Below are positions 26,639-34,968 of a stretch of DNA of 64,000 bases, piece after piece. The notes below the pieces were generated by a model. That model was not told the DNA's origin. It did not search any database and saw only the letters and a list, made by a program, of their open reading frames with translations. The position numbers and the translations under genes were made by a program. The DNA lies in NCBI GenBank assembly GCA_947503275.1, contig CANNCZ010000002.1:950733-1014732 (forward strand), in the 5' to 3' direction. This DNA comes from an uncultured Erythrobacter sp. (GTDB lineage: Bacteria > Pseudomonadota > Alphaproteobacteria > Sphingomonadales > Sphingomonadaceae). Position 1 is the stretch's first letter. Each line of letters starts with the position of its first letter.

Positions 26639-28608
26639 GCACGATCACATTACGAACTGAGCGGTGCTCGCCGCTGCGTCTGGTTGAACCGGACGGGACG
26701 ACGACGGTTGTGCCGCTCGACGATGTGGCGGCGGATCGGTCCGAGGATGTTGCGAAAGCTAAGGTTGCTGAAGCTGCTCGGCTGAAAGCGGAAGCTGACG
26801 CGAAGGCTAAAGCAGAGGCTGAAGAACTGGCGCGCCTAGAGGCAGAGGCCAAAGCACTGGCAGAGGCCAAAGCTCTCGAAGAGGCGAAGGCAGAAGCCGC
26901 CGCCAAAGCCAAGCGCGAAGCCGAAGAGAAGGCCCGCCTCGCAGCAGAAGCGAAAGCGAAGAAAGAGGCCGAGGAAAAGGCCAAAGCTGAGGCGGCAGCG
27001 AAGGCAAAGGCGGAGGCTGAAGAGAGGGCGAAAGAGAAAGCCCGTCTTGAAGCTGAGGCGAAAGCCAAGCGCGAAGCTGAGGAGAAGGCACGCGCCAAAG
27101 CAAAGGCGGCAGCTGAGGCCAAAGCTAAGAAAGAAGCCGAAGAAAAGGCCAAGGCGGCCGCGCAAGCCAAGCGTGAAGCGGAGGCCAAAGCGAAACGCGA
27201 GGCGGAGGCAAAGGCCAAGGCGGAAGCCGCGGCAAAAGCCAAGGCCGAAGCTGAAGCAAAAGCCAAGGCGGAAGCGGAGGCCAAAGCGCTCGCCGCAGCC
27301 GCAGCCGCTGCCAAAGCGAAAGCTGAGGCGGAGAAAAAGGCGAAGGCAGAAGCCGCCGCTAAGGCAAAAGCTGAGAAGAAGGCGAAAGCTGACGCTGAAA
27401 AGAAGGCCAAGGCCGAAGCTGCTGCCAAAGCCAAAGCGCAGGCCGAAGCAGAGGCCGCCGCTGCGGCGAAGGCCAAGGAAGAGGCGGAAAAGCTGGCTGC
27501 TGAACAGGCTGAGGCCGAAAAAGCCGCAGCAGAGGAAGAGGCCGCCAAGCTCGCCGCTTCAAAAGCCAAAGACCTTGGCAAAACTTTCCGCCGCCTGATC
27601 CGCGAAACCGGCCCGATCAGCCTGGCGCACTATATGGCAGAGAGCAACGCGCGCTATTACACCAGCCGCGATCCGTTGGGTGAGGATGCCGATTTCATCA
27701 CGGCTCCTGAAATCAGCCAGATGTTTGGTGAGCTAATCGGATTGTGGTTCGCCGATCTGTGGGTGCGGATGGGCGCGCGCAAACACATCCATTTTGTTGA
27801 GCTTGGGCCGGGTCGCGGGACACTCACCAAAGACGCGCTGCGAACCGCCGCGCGTTATGATTTCGATCCGAAGGTACACTTTGTTGAGACCTCGCCGGCT
27901 CTGCGCAAAATTCAGCTTGAGGCCTTTCCTGACGCCACGCATCATCATGACCTGTCGACCCTGCCCGATGATGCCCCACTACTGATAGTGGCAAACGAGT
28001 TCTTTGACGCGCTGCCGATCCATCAACTCGTGCGCTCTGCCGTTGGATGGCATGAACGCATGGTGGGCCTCGAAGGGGATGATCTGGCTTATGTCGCAGG
28101 GGACCAGCCGATGGATGCGATCGTCCCGCCAAGCTGGGCGCGCGCGTCGCAAGGGACAATGATCGAAACCAGTTCTGCGGCGAGCGCTATCATGACCGAG
28201 ATAGCACAGCGTCTTAAAGAACAAGGAGGCGCGGCTCTCATTATCGACTATGGATCTCTTGAGCTGCGTGCTGGATCAACCCTTCAAGCAATCCGTGCCC
28301 ATGAAAAAGTCGACCCGCTTGCTCATCCCGGCGAAGCGGACCTCACCGCGCATGTCGATTTTGAGCTGCTAAAGACCATATCTGAGCGTGAGGGGGCGGA
28401 TGTGATGGGCCTCACTATGCAGGGCGACTGGCTCAGCAAGATGGGTATCGATGTTCGCCATGAGGCGTTGGAGCGCAAAAATCCCAATGAGGTGGATAAG
28501 CTGAAACGTCAGTATGACCGTCTGATGGGGGACAGTCAGATGGGCATGTTGTTCAAGGTTTTGGGCATTTGCGGGCGGCGCTGGCCGATTGGCGTCGGGT
28601 TTGACTGA
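26536..28608 (+). CDS. MidA/NDUFAF7-type methyltransferase with long TolA-like helical N-terminus
   Basis: The open frame encodes 690 residues in three parts. Residues 1 to about 71 are ordinary sequence, the first 34 overlapping lgt. Residues about 72-345 are almost only Ala, Lys, Glu, Arg (AKAEAEAK-type repeats, about 274 residues), predicted to be one very long charged helix, like TolA domain II. Residues 346-690 are a complete DUF185/NDUFAF7 methyltransferase: FRRLIRETGPISLAHYM, VELGPGRGTLTKD (SAM site), NEFFDALPIHQ and LIIDYG. The normal MidA length is about 350 residues, so the helix is an extra. The true start is unclear: ATG 26536 overlaps lgt by 103 bp; GTG 26710 and GTG 26725 are alternatives, both before the helix. 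No start lies between helix and enzyme. Confidence 0.8.
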   Translation: MAHNTADLDWIDCHALRRDEETRGNGRSDGASDLGTITLRTERCSPLRLVEPDGTTTVVPLDDVAADRSEDVAKAKVAEAARLKAEADAKAKAEAEELARLEAEAKALAEAKALEEAKAEAAAKAKREAEEKARLAAEAKAKKEAEEKAKAEAAAKAKAEAEERAKEKARLEAEAKAKREAEEKARAKAKAAAEAKAKKEAEEKAKAAAQAKREAEAKAKREAEAKAKAEAAAKAKAEAEAKAKAEAEAKALAAAAAAAKAKAEAEKKAKAEAAAKAKAEKKAKADAEKKAKAEAAAKAKAQAEAEAAAAAKAKEEAEKLAAEQAEAEKAAAEEEAAKLAASKAKDLGKTFRRLIRETGPISLAHYMAESNARYYTSRDPLGEDADFITAPEISQMFGELIGLWFADLWVRMGARKHIHFVELGPGRGTLTKDALRTAARYDFDPKVHFVETSPALRKIQLEAFPDATHHHDLSTLPDDAPLLIVANEFFDALPIHQLVRSAVGWHERMVGLEGDDLAYVAGDQPMDAIVPPSWARASQGTMIETSSAASAIMTEIAQRLKEQGGAALIIDYGSLELRAGSTLQAIRAHEKVDPLAHPGEADLTAHVDFELLKTISEREGADVMGLTMQGDWLSKMGIDVRHEALERKNPNEVDKLKRQYDRLMGDSQMGMLFKVLGICGRRWPIGVGFD
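26749..27570 (+). repeat. Low-complexity Ala/Lys/Glu coding repeat
   Basis: About 820 bp made of GCN, AAR and GAR codons (GCC AAA GCG / GCG GAA GCC-type units) encode the helical arm of the methyltransferase gene. The same DNA read on the other strand gives a Ser/Ala/Phe-rich open frame with no stop, a by-product of the composition. Synonymous codons vary between units, so the repeat is not a recent exact tandem expansion. Confidence 0.85.
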
Positions 28609-28706
28609 CCCTTGCTGTGCGCGGCGATGAGCGCGCCAACGCACAAAAAAGTAACCTTTTCCCGCCTTTGCGCGTAGTATCATTGGTACCACACGGGAGA
28701 GAACTG

Positions 28707-29138
28707 ATGATCGCGCGCATTGTTTTGGGCTGCTTGACGGCGCTGACTGTATTCATGGTGAGCATGACCCCTGCGGCAGCAGCGGACTCCATCGCTGGCC
28801 GCTGGATCACCGAAGATCGCGATGCTGTGGTTGAGATTAAGCAATGCGGCAATGTCACCTGCGGCACGATTGCGCGGTTCCTGATCACTCCGCCCGATGG
28901 CGCGGATCAACGCGATATCTACAATCCCGAAACGCGTCTTCGCACTCGCCGCCTGCTCGGCCTGCCAATTCTAACCAATTTCCGCGAAGAGAGCGATTTG
29001 TGGCGCGGTCAGATTTATGACCCCAACACCGGTAAGACCTATCGCTCTGTCATCCGCCGCAAAAGCGCGACGACCATCGAAGTGCGCGGCTGTATCGGCC
29101 CATTTTGCCAAGCACAGACATGGCGGCGCGCGCGTTGA
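28707..29138 (+). CDS. Secreted DUF2147 family protein
   Basis: A 143-residue protein with a signal peptide (about 1-26, ending AAAA before DSIAG). The mature domain SIAGRWITEDRDAVVEIKQCG ... CGTIARFL ... YNPETRLRTRRLLGLPIL ... WRGQIYDPNTGKTYRSVI is the DUF2147 pattern, a small beta-barrel-like exported domain with conserved cysteines (probably one or two disulfides). Function is unknown in general. The ATG at 28707 has GGGAGA upstream. It occupies the position after the MidA-type gene where many alphaproteobacteria carry the peptidoglycan-editing factor gene pgeF, which is absent here. Confidence 0.85.
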   Translation: MIARIVLGCLTALTVFMVSMTPAAAADSIAGRWITEDRDAVVEIKQCGNVTCGTIARFLITPPDGADQRDIYNPETRLRTRRLLGLPILTNFREESDLWRGQIYDPNTGKTYRSVIRRKSATTIEVRGCIGPFCQAQTWRRAR

Positions 29139-29145
29139 TTGTTGC

Positions 29146-29201
29146 GCATCCCATCTGGGATGCGATGCCCTCGCTCATGCGACTCGTCGACCGTGCGGTC
29201 G
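29146..29201. terminator. Two perfect palindromes between convergent genes
   Basis: GCATCCCA-TC-TGGGATGC (29146-29163) and CGACCG-TG-CGGTCG (29188-29201) fill the 84-bp gap between the DUF2147 stop (29138) and the ABC permease stop (29223). Each could form a hairpin in either transcript, but neither has a T-tract, so bidirectional termination is plausible rather than shown. Confidence 0.4.
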
Positions 29202-29222
29202 CGATACAACCGATTGGTGGAT

Positions 29223-30761
29223 TCATAGGCCGAGTGTTTCGGCCAACCGCGCCGCTGCGTCTTTGGGGCTGAGTTTACCTTCGCCTTCGCGGTCGACCGC
29301 ATAGTTCGCCTCGCGCATGGCCTCTACTGATATTGCCCCGATCAGAGGTTCTAGTGCGCGTGCTATCCCCTCATCCTCAGCAATGCGCGGGGACAACATC
29401 AGCATTGCATCATAGCTGGGCAAAGCTTCACGCGGATCGTCGAGCACCACCAGCCGATCTGCCGCGATCCTCCCGTCCGAAGTGTAGGCGCTGATCACAT
29501 CCGCTTCGCCTGAACGAAGGGCGTTGTACATGAAAGTTGGCGAGAAATTGCGGGTCTCACCAAAGCGCAGTCCATAGGTATCGCGGACCGCAATCCACTC
29601 CGGGCGCTCAAAGAATTCCGGATCACCGCCGACGGTCAATTGCGGACCGAACGGCACCAACTGTTCGAGCGAGGTAACACCCAATTCCTCAGCCCGATCC
29701 GCGCGCATCGCAAAGGCATAGGCGTTTTCAAAGCCCAGCCGCCCAAGCACGCGTACGCCAGTATTCTCGCGCTCCCAGTCGGCGATGGTCTGATACATCA
29801 CTTCGCGGCCCGGATTGTCGGTCCGCTCCAGCTCATTGGTCCAGATTGTTCCAGTGTAATCGACCGAGATATCGATGCTGGAGGAGGCAACCGCGCTGTG
29901 CACCACAGCCGATCCCAGCCCATCGCGATATTCAACGGAATAACCCGCCTTCTCAAGCTGGGAGCCGATCAATTGCGCAAGGATATATTGCTCGGAAAAC
30001 TGCTTGGAGGCGATGATGATTGTGTCGTCATCGTCCCCGTCCGCTTGATAGACGAGCGCTCCGATCACTCCCAACGCCACTGCCACAATCCCTGCGCCAT
30101 ATTGCCAGCGATTGCGCTTTGCAAAACCGTTTTCGACTATGCCCAATAGTGCATCGACCACCAATGCGAGCCCGGCGCTTGCAATGCATCCGGCCACCAC
30201 CAGAGCCCAGTTTTGGGTCTGCAATCCGGCGAAAATTGGATCGCCTAAGCTGGGCTGTCCGATGGTGGTCGCAAGTGTCGCTGCGCCTATGGTCCAGACA
30301 CTCGCGGTGCGGATGCCAGCCATGACGAACGGCGCGGATAGCGGCCCTTCGACCAAGGTCAGTTTTTGCCAACTTGTCATGCCGACGCCGTCTGCCGCCT
30401 CCAGCACGCCGGGGTCGAGATTGGCCTGTGCTGTCACCGCATTGCGCAGGATCGGCAGCAGCGCATAGAGTGCAAGAGCCAGCAAGGCGGGCAGGAAGCC
30501 AAGAGTTGGCAAATCCTCTCCGAAAACCCCTCTCAAAGATAGGAGGATCGGGAAAAACAAAGCGAGCAATGCAAGCGCAGGAATGGTCTGCACAAGGCTC
30601 GCAAAACCCAGAGCAACGCGTGCAACATTCTGCGAACGGGACGCCCAAACGGCCAAAGGAAGCGCGACCAGAATGCCCAACCCAATCGCGCTGGCGGCGA
30701 GCACAATGTGAGCGGCGAACTTATCACCCAACTCGAGCAGGATCTCGAAAATCTCGCTCAT
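29223..30761 (-). CDS. Osmoprotectant-type ABC transporter, permease fused to binding protein
   Basis: A 512-residue fusion. Residues 1 to about 215 are a BPD-type permease with about five to six membrane helices and an EAA-like loop (EAADGVGMTSWQKLTLVEGP). After a membrane segment at about 225-240, residues 250-512 form an OpuAC/ProX-type binding domain (IIIASKQFSEQYILAQLIG, DISVDYTGTIW, FSPTFMYNAL, ADVISAYTSDGRI). Such fusions take up glycine betaine, choline, carnitine or similar compounds; which one is not visible. The start overlaps the ATPase gene stop by 4 bp. With the ATPase it forms a complete two-gene importer. Confidence 0.9.
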   Translation of the reverse strand: MSEIFEILLELGDKFAAHIVLAASAIGLGILVALPLAVWASRSQNVARVALGFASLVQTIPALALLALFFPILLSLRGVFGEDLPTLGFLPALLALALYALLPILRNAVTAQANLDPGVLEAADGVGMTSWQKLTLVEGPLSAPFVMAGIRTASVWTIGAATLATTIGQPSLGDPIFAGLQTQNWALVVAGCIASAGLALVVDALLGIVENGFAKRNRWQYGAGIVAVALGVIGALVYQADGDDDDTIIIASKQFSEQYILAQLIGSQLEKAGYSVEYRDGLGSAVVHSAVASSSIDISVDYTGTIWTNELERTDNPGREVMYQTIADWERENTGVRVLGRLGFENAYAFAMRADRAEELGVTSLEQLVPFGPQLTVGGDPEFFERPEWIAVRDTYGLRFGETRNFSPTFMYNALRSGEADVISAYTSDGRIAADRLVVLDDPREALPSYDAMLMLSPRIAEDEGIARALEPLIGAISVEAMREANYAVDREGEGKLSPKDAAARLAETLGL

Positions 30762-31480
30762 GATGAACCCTCGGGTCGTTCCATAAAGGCGAGCTTTTCC
30801 GCCTGCTGGCGTGGAACTGCGACAAGGCTCTGGGCGATTTCCCCACCCTTTCCATCGAGCAGCTCGCGCGGTGTTTCATCGGCGACCAATTCGCCAAAAG
30901 ACATCACCATCACGCGGTCTGCCAACAACAGCGCCTCTGCCATATCATGCGTCACCATGATTGTGGTGAGGCCTAATTTCTCATGCAGTTCGCGCACTTT
31001 CACGCCCAAGGCATCGCGTGTAATCGGGTCGAGCGCGCCAAAGGGTTCATCCATGATCAACAGCTCAGGATCACCCGCCAATGCCCGCGCAACGCCAACG
31101 CGTTGGCGCTGACCACCAGACAGCTCATCAGGCATTCGGCGGGCCATGTCCGGCTCTAACTCAACCAAAGTCAGCAGCTCTGCAATGCGCCCATCGGAGA
31201 GTGTCTCGCCCGCAAGCCTTGGACCGATAGCGATGTTCTCACCGACGGTGAAATGCGGGAAGAGGCCGATCCCCTGAAACACATACCCGACCCGGCGGCG
31301 CAGCTTCGATTGTTTAAGCGTCGTCACATCTTCGCCGCCAAACAGCACACGCCCGCCGCTGGGTGTGACCAGCGTGTTGACCATTTTGAGCAATGTCGAT
31401 TTGCCAGACCCTGACGTTCCGACCAGTGCGACAAAGCTACCGCGATCGATAATGCAGGACACTCCGGCAACAGCGGTCAC
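30758..31480 (-). CDS. ATPase subunit of the osmoprotectant ABC transporter
   Basis: At least 240 residues: Walker A GTSGSGKST, Q-loop VFQGIGLFP, signature LSGGQRQR, Walker B LLIMDEPFGALDP and H-loop MVTHDMAEAL, with OpuCA/ProV-like order. It powers the permease/binding-protein fusion encoded immediately downstream (4-bp overlap). The start is odd. GTG 31478-31480 is the first canonical start, yet the frame upstream encodes ILTFDQAERRYGEVTAV, the expected first beta strand of an ABC domain. It stays open to a TAG near 31568 without any ATG, GTG or TTG. Either the domain is trimmed or a rare start (for example ATC near 31557) is used. Confidence 0.88.
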   Translation of the reverse strand: MTAVAGVSCIIDRGSFVALVGTSGSGKSTLLKMVNTLVTPSGGRVLFGGEDVTTLKQSKLRRRVGYVFQGIGLFPHFTVGENIAIGPRLAGETLSDGRIAELLTLVELEPDMARRMPDELSGGQRQRVGVARALAGDPELLIMDEPFGALDPITRDALGVKVRELHEKLGLTTIMVTHDMAEALLLADRVMVMSFGELVADETPRELLDGKGGEIAQSLVAVPRQQAEKLAFMERPEGSS

Positions 31481-31633
31481 TTCACCATAGCGGCGCTCTG
31501 CCTGATCAAAGGTTAGGATCGCGCGGTCGGCGCTGTGCGATGATGCGGATGCTGTGATGGATTGCCCCTAAGAATTATCGATTGCAGATTAGCCTAAGAG
31601 GCAATGGCGCAAGAGCCAAGGGTTCATGCGGCT

Positions 31634-33148
31634 TTACTGCGAGAGGCGTTCCGAAGGGATGGTGATCTCGCTCACCAATCCATCTTCGCGCCAATCATGG
31701 ACGATCGCGCCGCCTAACTGGTGCTCCACCGACATTTTGACTAGCCGCGAACCAAAGCCTGTATCTGTTGGCTTTTCAGCAGGCGGACCGCCCCTCTCGC
31801 ACCATCCGATAACAACGCTATCCTGCGCGCGCGCGACGTTGATTGTGACTGTGCCTTCGGCGACGCTTAATGCGCCATATTTGGCCGAATTTGTCGCAAA
31901 TTCATGGAAAACCAGCGCCAGCGGAGTCGCTGATCGCGCACCAATTGTGATCGCATCATCGCCGTTGATCGAAACCGCGCTTTGGCCCGGAGCGCCATAA
32001 GGTGCCATCAGAACGCTCAGCAGTTCTTTGAGCGTGTCGCTGTGATCGCCATCAATTTTAAGCGCAAACTCTTGTGCCCGCGAAAGCGCGCGAATGTGGT
32101 CCGAAAGGGTGTTCGCAAAGCCTCGGAGCGTTGGATCTTTGCCCGCATGCAAAATCACCAATCCATTGATGACAGAGAACACATTCTTGATCCGATGCGC
32201 CAATTCTCCGGCCACCAGTTCGCGTTCCTGCGATATGCGGTATCGGTCATGGATGTCAGTCAGCGTGCCGAACCAGCGCGCGGTTTCAGGATCATCGGTC
32301 GAGGGAACTGCCCGCGATATCACCCAACGATATCCGCCATCCGCCTGTTTCAATCGCCATTCGTCTTCAAAGAAGCTGGCGGTGGTCATGGCGTTTTCAA
32401 ACTTGACCAAAGTGGCCTCGAAATCTTCCGGGTGGATGACGTCGCGCCAATCATCGACACTGCGCAGCGCAGAGCGACCGGTGACTTCGGTAAAGCGGGC
32501 GTTGAAGTAATCCCACACGGGACCGGGCGCTGCCGACCATGCAATATCGGGGACGCTGTCGAGCATGAATTGCAGGCGATCCGCGCTCTGCTGTAGCTCA
32601 GCATTGGCGGCATTCGCCTGACGATGGGCATGCAGACGGTGCATCACGGCCTGTGCCAAAACGGCCAGACCCTCGCGCTGAAACTCACTCAGCGGAGCAT
32701 CGCGCGATTGCGTGTCGGTGACGCACAGAGCGCCCAGCGAGGCCCCTTCTTCAGAGATCAGCGGCGCGCCGACATAATAGCGGACATTCGCTTCACCTGT
32801 GACAAGCGCGAATTGGGCAAAGCGGGGGTCGGCGGTGGTGTCGAGCACTTCGAACAGGTCCGGCTCCAGCATGGCATGTGCGCAAAAGCTGGTCGAACGC
32901 GGAGTTTCGGTTTCGCTTAATCCGGCGCTGGCGATAAATCGCTGATGCTCGGCTTCGACCAAGCTCACAGCCGCGCTACCGGCGCCGCATAATTGGGCAG
33001 CGAACCTAGTGATACGGGCCAATTCCGGGTCGCCAGCCAATGCATGCGCGTCAAAGCGGGCAAGCGCAACGAGCCGTTCCGCCTCGCTATACACACGCGA
33101 TGCCGCGGCTTCGCGTGCCGCTCCAGTGCTAGGCTCGTCATTGGTCAT
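31634..33148 (-). CDS. GAF-PAS hybrid HWE-family sensor histidine kinase
   Basis: A 504-residue cytosolic kinase. A GAF domain (about 30-180: FAAQLCGAGSAAVSLVEAEHQRF, FCAHAM, YYVGAPLISEEGASLGALCV) is followed by a PAS fold (about 200-320: MLDSVPDIAWSA, VIHPEDFEA, EDEWRLKQADGGYRWVISRAVP). Then comes an HWE-type kinase core, with H-box AGELAHRIKNVFSVI, N-box HEFATNSAKYGALS and the WCERGGP motif. HWE kinases in sphingomonads often feed the general stress response. No membrane segment is seen. The ATG has AAGGAG upstream. No response regulator is adjacent, so the partner lies elsewhere. Confidence 0.9.
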   Translation of the reverse strand: MTNDEPSTGAAREAAASRVYSEAERLVALARFDAHALAGDPELARITRFAAQLCGAGSAAVSLVEAEHQRFIASAGLSETETPRSTSFCAHAMLEPDLFEVLDTTADPRFAQFALVTGEANVRYYVGAPLISEEGASLGALCVTDTQSRDAPLSEFQREGLAVLAQAVMHRLHAHRQANAANAELQQSADRLQFMLDSVPDIAWSAAPGPVWDYFNARFTEVTGRSALRSVDDWRDVIHPEDFEATLVKFENAMTTASFFEDEWRLKQADGGYRWVISRAVPSTDDPETARWFGTLTDIHDRYRISQERELVAGELAHRIKNVFSVINGLVILHAGKDPTLRGFANTLSDHIRALSRAQEFALKIDGDHSDTLKELLSVLMAPYGAPGQSAVSINGDDAITIGARSATPLALVFHEFATNSAKYGALSVAEGTVTINVARAQDSVVIGWCERGGPPAEKPTDTGFGSRLVKMSVEHQLGGAIVHDWREDGLVSEITIPSERLSQ

Positions 33149-33242
33149 CGGTCCGCTCCTTGCATGGCGCTCCAGAGGTATCCTTGGCCGCTCCCATACA
33201 GCAGAGTGAGGCTCAAACAACAGGATAAGACGCGCTCAAACC

Positions 33243-33265
33243 GATGCGCAGCCTATTGGCGCATC
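33243..33265. repeat. Inverted repeat in the kinase/ivd divergent promoter region
   Basis: GATGCGC (33243-33249) and GCGCATC (33259-33265) form a perfect 7-bp inverted repeat with a 9-nt spacer, midway between the HWE-kinase start (33148) and the isovaleryl-CoA dehydrogenase start (33343). It is a plausible operator for either gene; no family consensus is recognised. Confidence 0.35.
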
Positions 33266-33342
33266 GCCTTTAATGTTGCTAGGCTGCGCAACAATCAAAG
33301 CCTTGTGGCCTCATGCAGATTCTCACCCGAAAGACAGCTCCT

Positions 33343-34512
33343 ATGCGCGCGACCCCCGACTTCGACTTCCAGCTTGGCGAAAGTGCACAAATGATCCGGG
33401 AGAGCATTGGCCGCTTTGCCGATGAGCAAATCGTGCCACTGTCTGACCGGATTGACCGCGAGGATTATTTTCCGCGCGCTGAACTTTGGCAGGCTATGGG
33501 TGAGCTCGGGCTGCATGGGATCACGGTTGATGAAGCCGATGGTGGGCTGGGTCTGGGTTATCTGGAACATGTGATCGCGGTTGAGGAAGTGAGCCGCGCG
33601 AGTGCTTCGCTGGGCCTGTCCTATGGGGCGCATTCCAACCTGTGCATCAATCAGATCCGCCGCTGGGGCAATGATGAGCAGCGCGCGAAATACCTCCCCG
33701 GTCTGATCAGCGGAGAGCATGTCGGATCGCTCGCCATGTCGGAGGTCTCTGCCGGATCAGACGTCGTTTCAATGAAGCTCAAGGCCGAAGCCGTGCAAGG
33801 CGGCTATGTCCTCAACGGCACCAAATTCTGGATCACCAATGCGAGCGAGGCGGACACGTTGGTCGTTTATGCCAAGACCGACGGTAACGCCGGATCGCGC
33901 GGGATCACCGCTTTCCTGATCGAAAAGGGCATGCCGGGTTTCTCCATTGGACAGAAAATCGAAAAGGTCGGCATGAAGGGCTCTCCCACAGCAGAGTTGG
34001 TGTTCGACAATTGCGAAGTGCCCGAGGAAAACGTCATGGGTCCCGTCAATGGCGGCGTGGGCGTTTTGATGAGTGGTCTGGATTATGAACGCGTCGTTCT
34101 GTCGGGCATTCAACTGGGCATTATGCAGGCCTGTCTCGATACGGTGATCCCTTACCTTCGCGAACGGACGCAATTCGGCAAACCCATTGGCAGCTTTCAA
34201 CTGATGCAGGCCAAAGTCGCCGACATGTATGTCGCGCTGCAATCGGCGCGCGCCTATACCTATGCTGTGGCAAAGGCGTGTGATGAGGGCCACACAACCC
34301 GCTTTGACGCAGCGGGCGTGATCCTGTTGTCGAGCGAGAATGCCTTTAAAGTCGCGGCGGAAAGCGTGCAGGCATTGGGCGGCGCGGGCTACACGCTCGA
34401 TTGGCCGGTGGAGCGTTATATGCGCGACGCAAAGCTGCTGGATATTGGCGCGGGCACAAACGAAATTCGCCGGATGTTGATCGGGCGCGAATTGATTGGG
34501 GCGGCTGGATGA
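33343..34512 (+). CDS. Isovaleryl-CoA dehydrogenase
   Basis: A 389-residue acyl-CoA dehydrogenase acting in leucine breakdown (isovaleryl-CoA to 3-methylcrotonyl-CoA, FAD-dependent). The family signature AMSEVSAGSDVVSM and the FAD-site NGTKFWITNA are present. The catalytic base is E249 in LDYERVVLSG, the position used by isovaleryl-CoA dehydrogenases rather than the C-terminal Glu of short/medium-chain enzymes. The C-terminal GGAGYTLDWPVERYMRDAK fits. I use ATG 33343 (MRATPDFDF, matching usual family length); ATG 33313 is a longer alternative. It begins an operon of overlapping genes that includes the next pathway enzyme subunit. Confidence 0.92.
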   Translation: MRATPDFDFQLGESAQMIRESIGRFADEQIVPLSDRIDREDYFPRAELWQAMGELGLHGITVDEADGGLGLGYLEHVIAVEEVSRASASLGLSYGAHSNLCINQIRRWGNDEQRAKYLPGLISGEHVGSLAMSEVSAGSDVVSMKLKAEAVQGGYVLNGTKFWITNASEADTLVVYAKTDGNAGSRGITAFLIEKGMPGFSIGQKIEKVGMKGSPTAELVFDNCEVPEENVMGPVNGGVGVLMSGLDYERVVLSGIQLGIMQACLDTVIPYLRERTQFGKPIGSFQLMQAKVADMYVALQSARAYTYAVAKACDEGHTTRFDAAGVILLSSENAFKVAAESVQALGGAGYTLDWPVERYMRDAKLLDIGAGTNEIRRMLIGRELIGAAG

Positions 34513-34952
34513 GCCTAGTCACTCGGCTCTTCGGCTCTGGCCGCAAGCCCGAGCCGATCATCACGCTCGAAGTTGAAGGATTACCTGTCCAAGAGCAGCC
34601 CGATCTAGAGACTGTTCGGGCGGCTGTTCTTGGCCTTTCGTATCCTCGTCCCACTTTCCTGTGTCTTACTCATAAAAACGGTGACTATCTGCAAGTTGTC
34701 GGGACACGTCCGTGGTGCCGGATCGAAAGGCGAACGCAGAACCCGCTCAACCACGAATGCGCATTTCAAGACACACCCAAGCCCAAATTTGTGGATGGCG
34801 TGCCGCTAAATTCTGGAGCCGGCGAGATAATTATGGCGCATGATGAGTGGTTTCTGCTCAAACATGCCGCTGATATCTTCGCCGCATTTTTTGCCCGCAG
34901 CGACTTTCCTACCTATCTGCAATGGCGATCCATGAACGCGATGTTTGAATAA
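34509..34952 (+). CDS. Hypothetical protein in the leucine-catabolism operon
   Basis: A 147-residue soluble protein starting MSLVTRLFGSGRKPEPIITL. The ATG overlaps the dehydrogenase stop by 4 bp. It has no signal peptide or known motif. The centre FLCLTHKNGDYLQVVG looks like a beta hairpin, and the C-terminus is aromatic-rich (DEWFLLKHAADIFAAFF). The layout resembles small immunity- or SMI-like proteins of unknown role, but this is not a family call. Strict coupling to ivd suggests coexpression. Confidence 0.75.
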   Translation: MSLVTRLFGSGRKPEPIITLEVEGLPVQEQPDLETVRAAVLGLSYPRPTFLCLTHKNGDYLQVVGTRPWCRIERRTQNPLNHECAFQDTPKPKFVDGVPLNSGAGEIIMAHDEWFLLKHAADIFAAFFARSDFPTYLQWRSMNAMFE

Positions 34953-34968
34953 CGAAAGGAGGTGGCTG

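Noticed and set aside
26574..27581. 335-codon Ser/Ala/Phe-rich frame opposite the Ala/Lys/Glu repeat
   Set aside because: A by-product of the repeat composition (GCN, AAR and GAR codons give no stops in reverse).
28640..28690. Weak EcfG-like site before the DUF2147 gene (GTAACC-N16-CGTA)
   Set aside because: Two mismatches; not distinguishable from chance.
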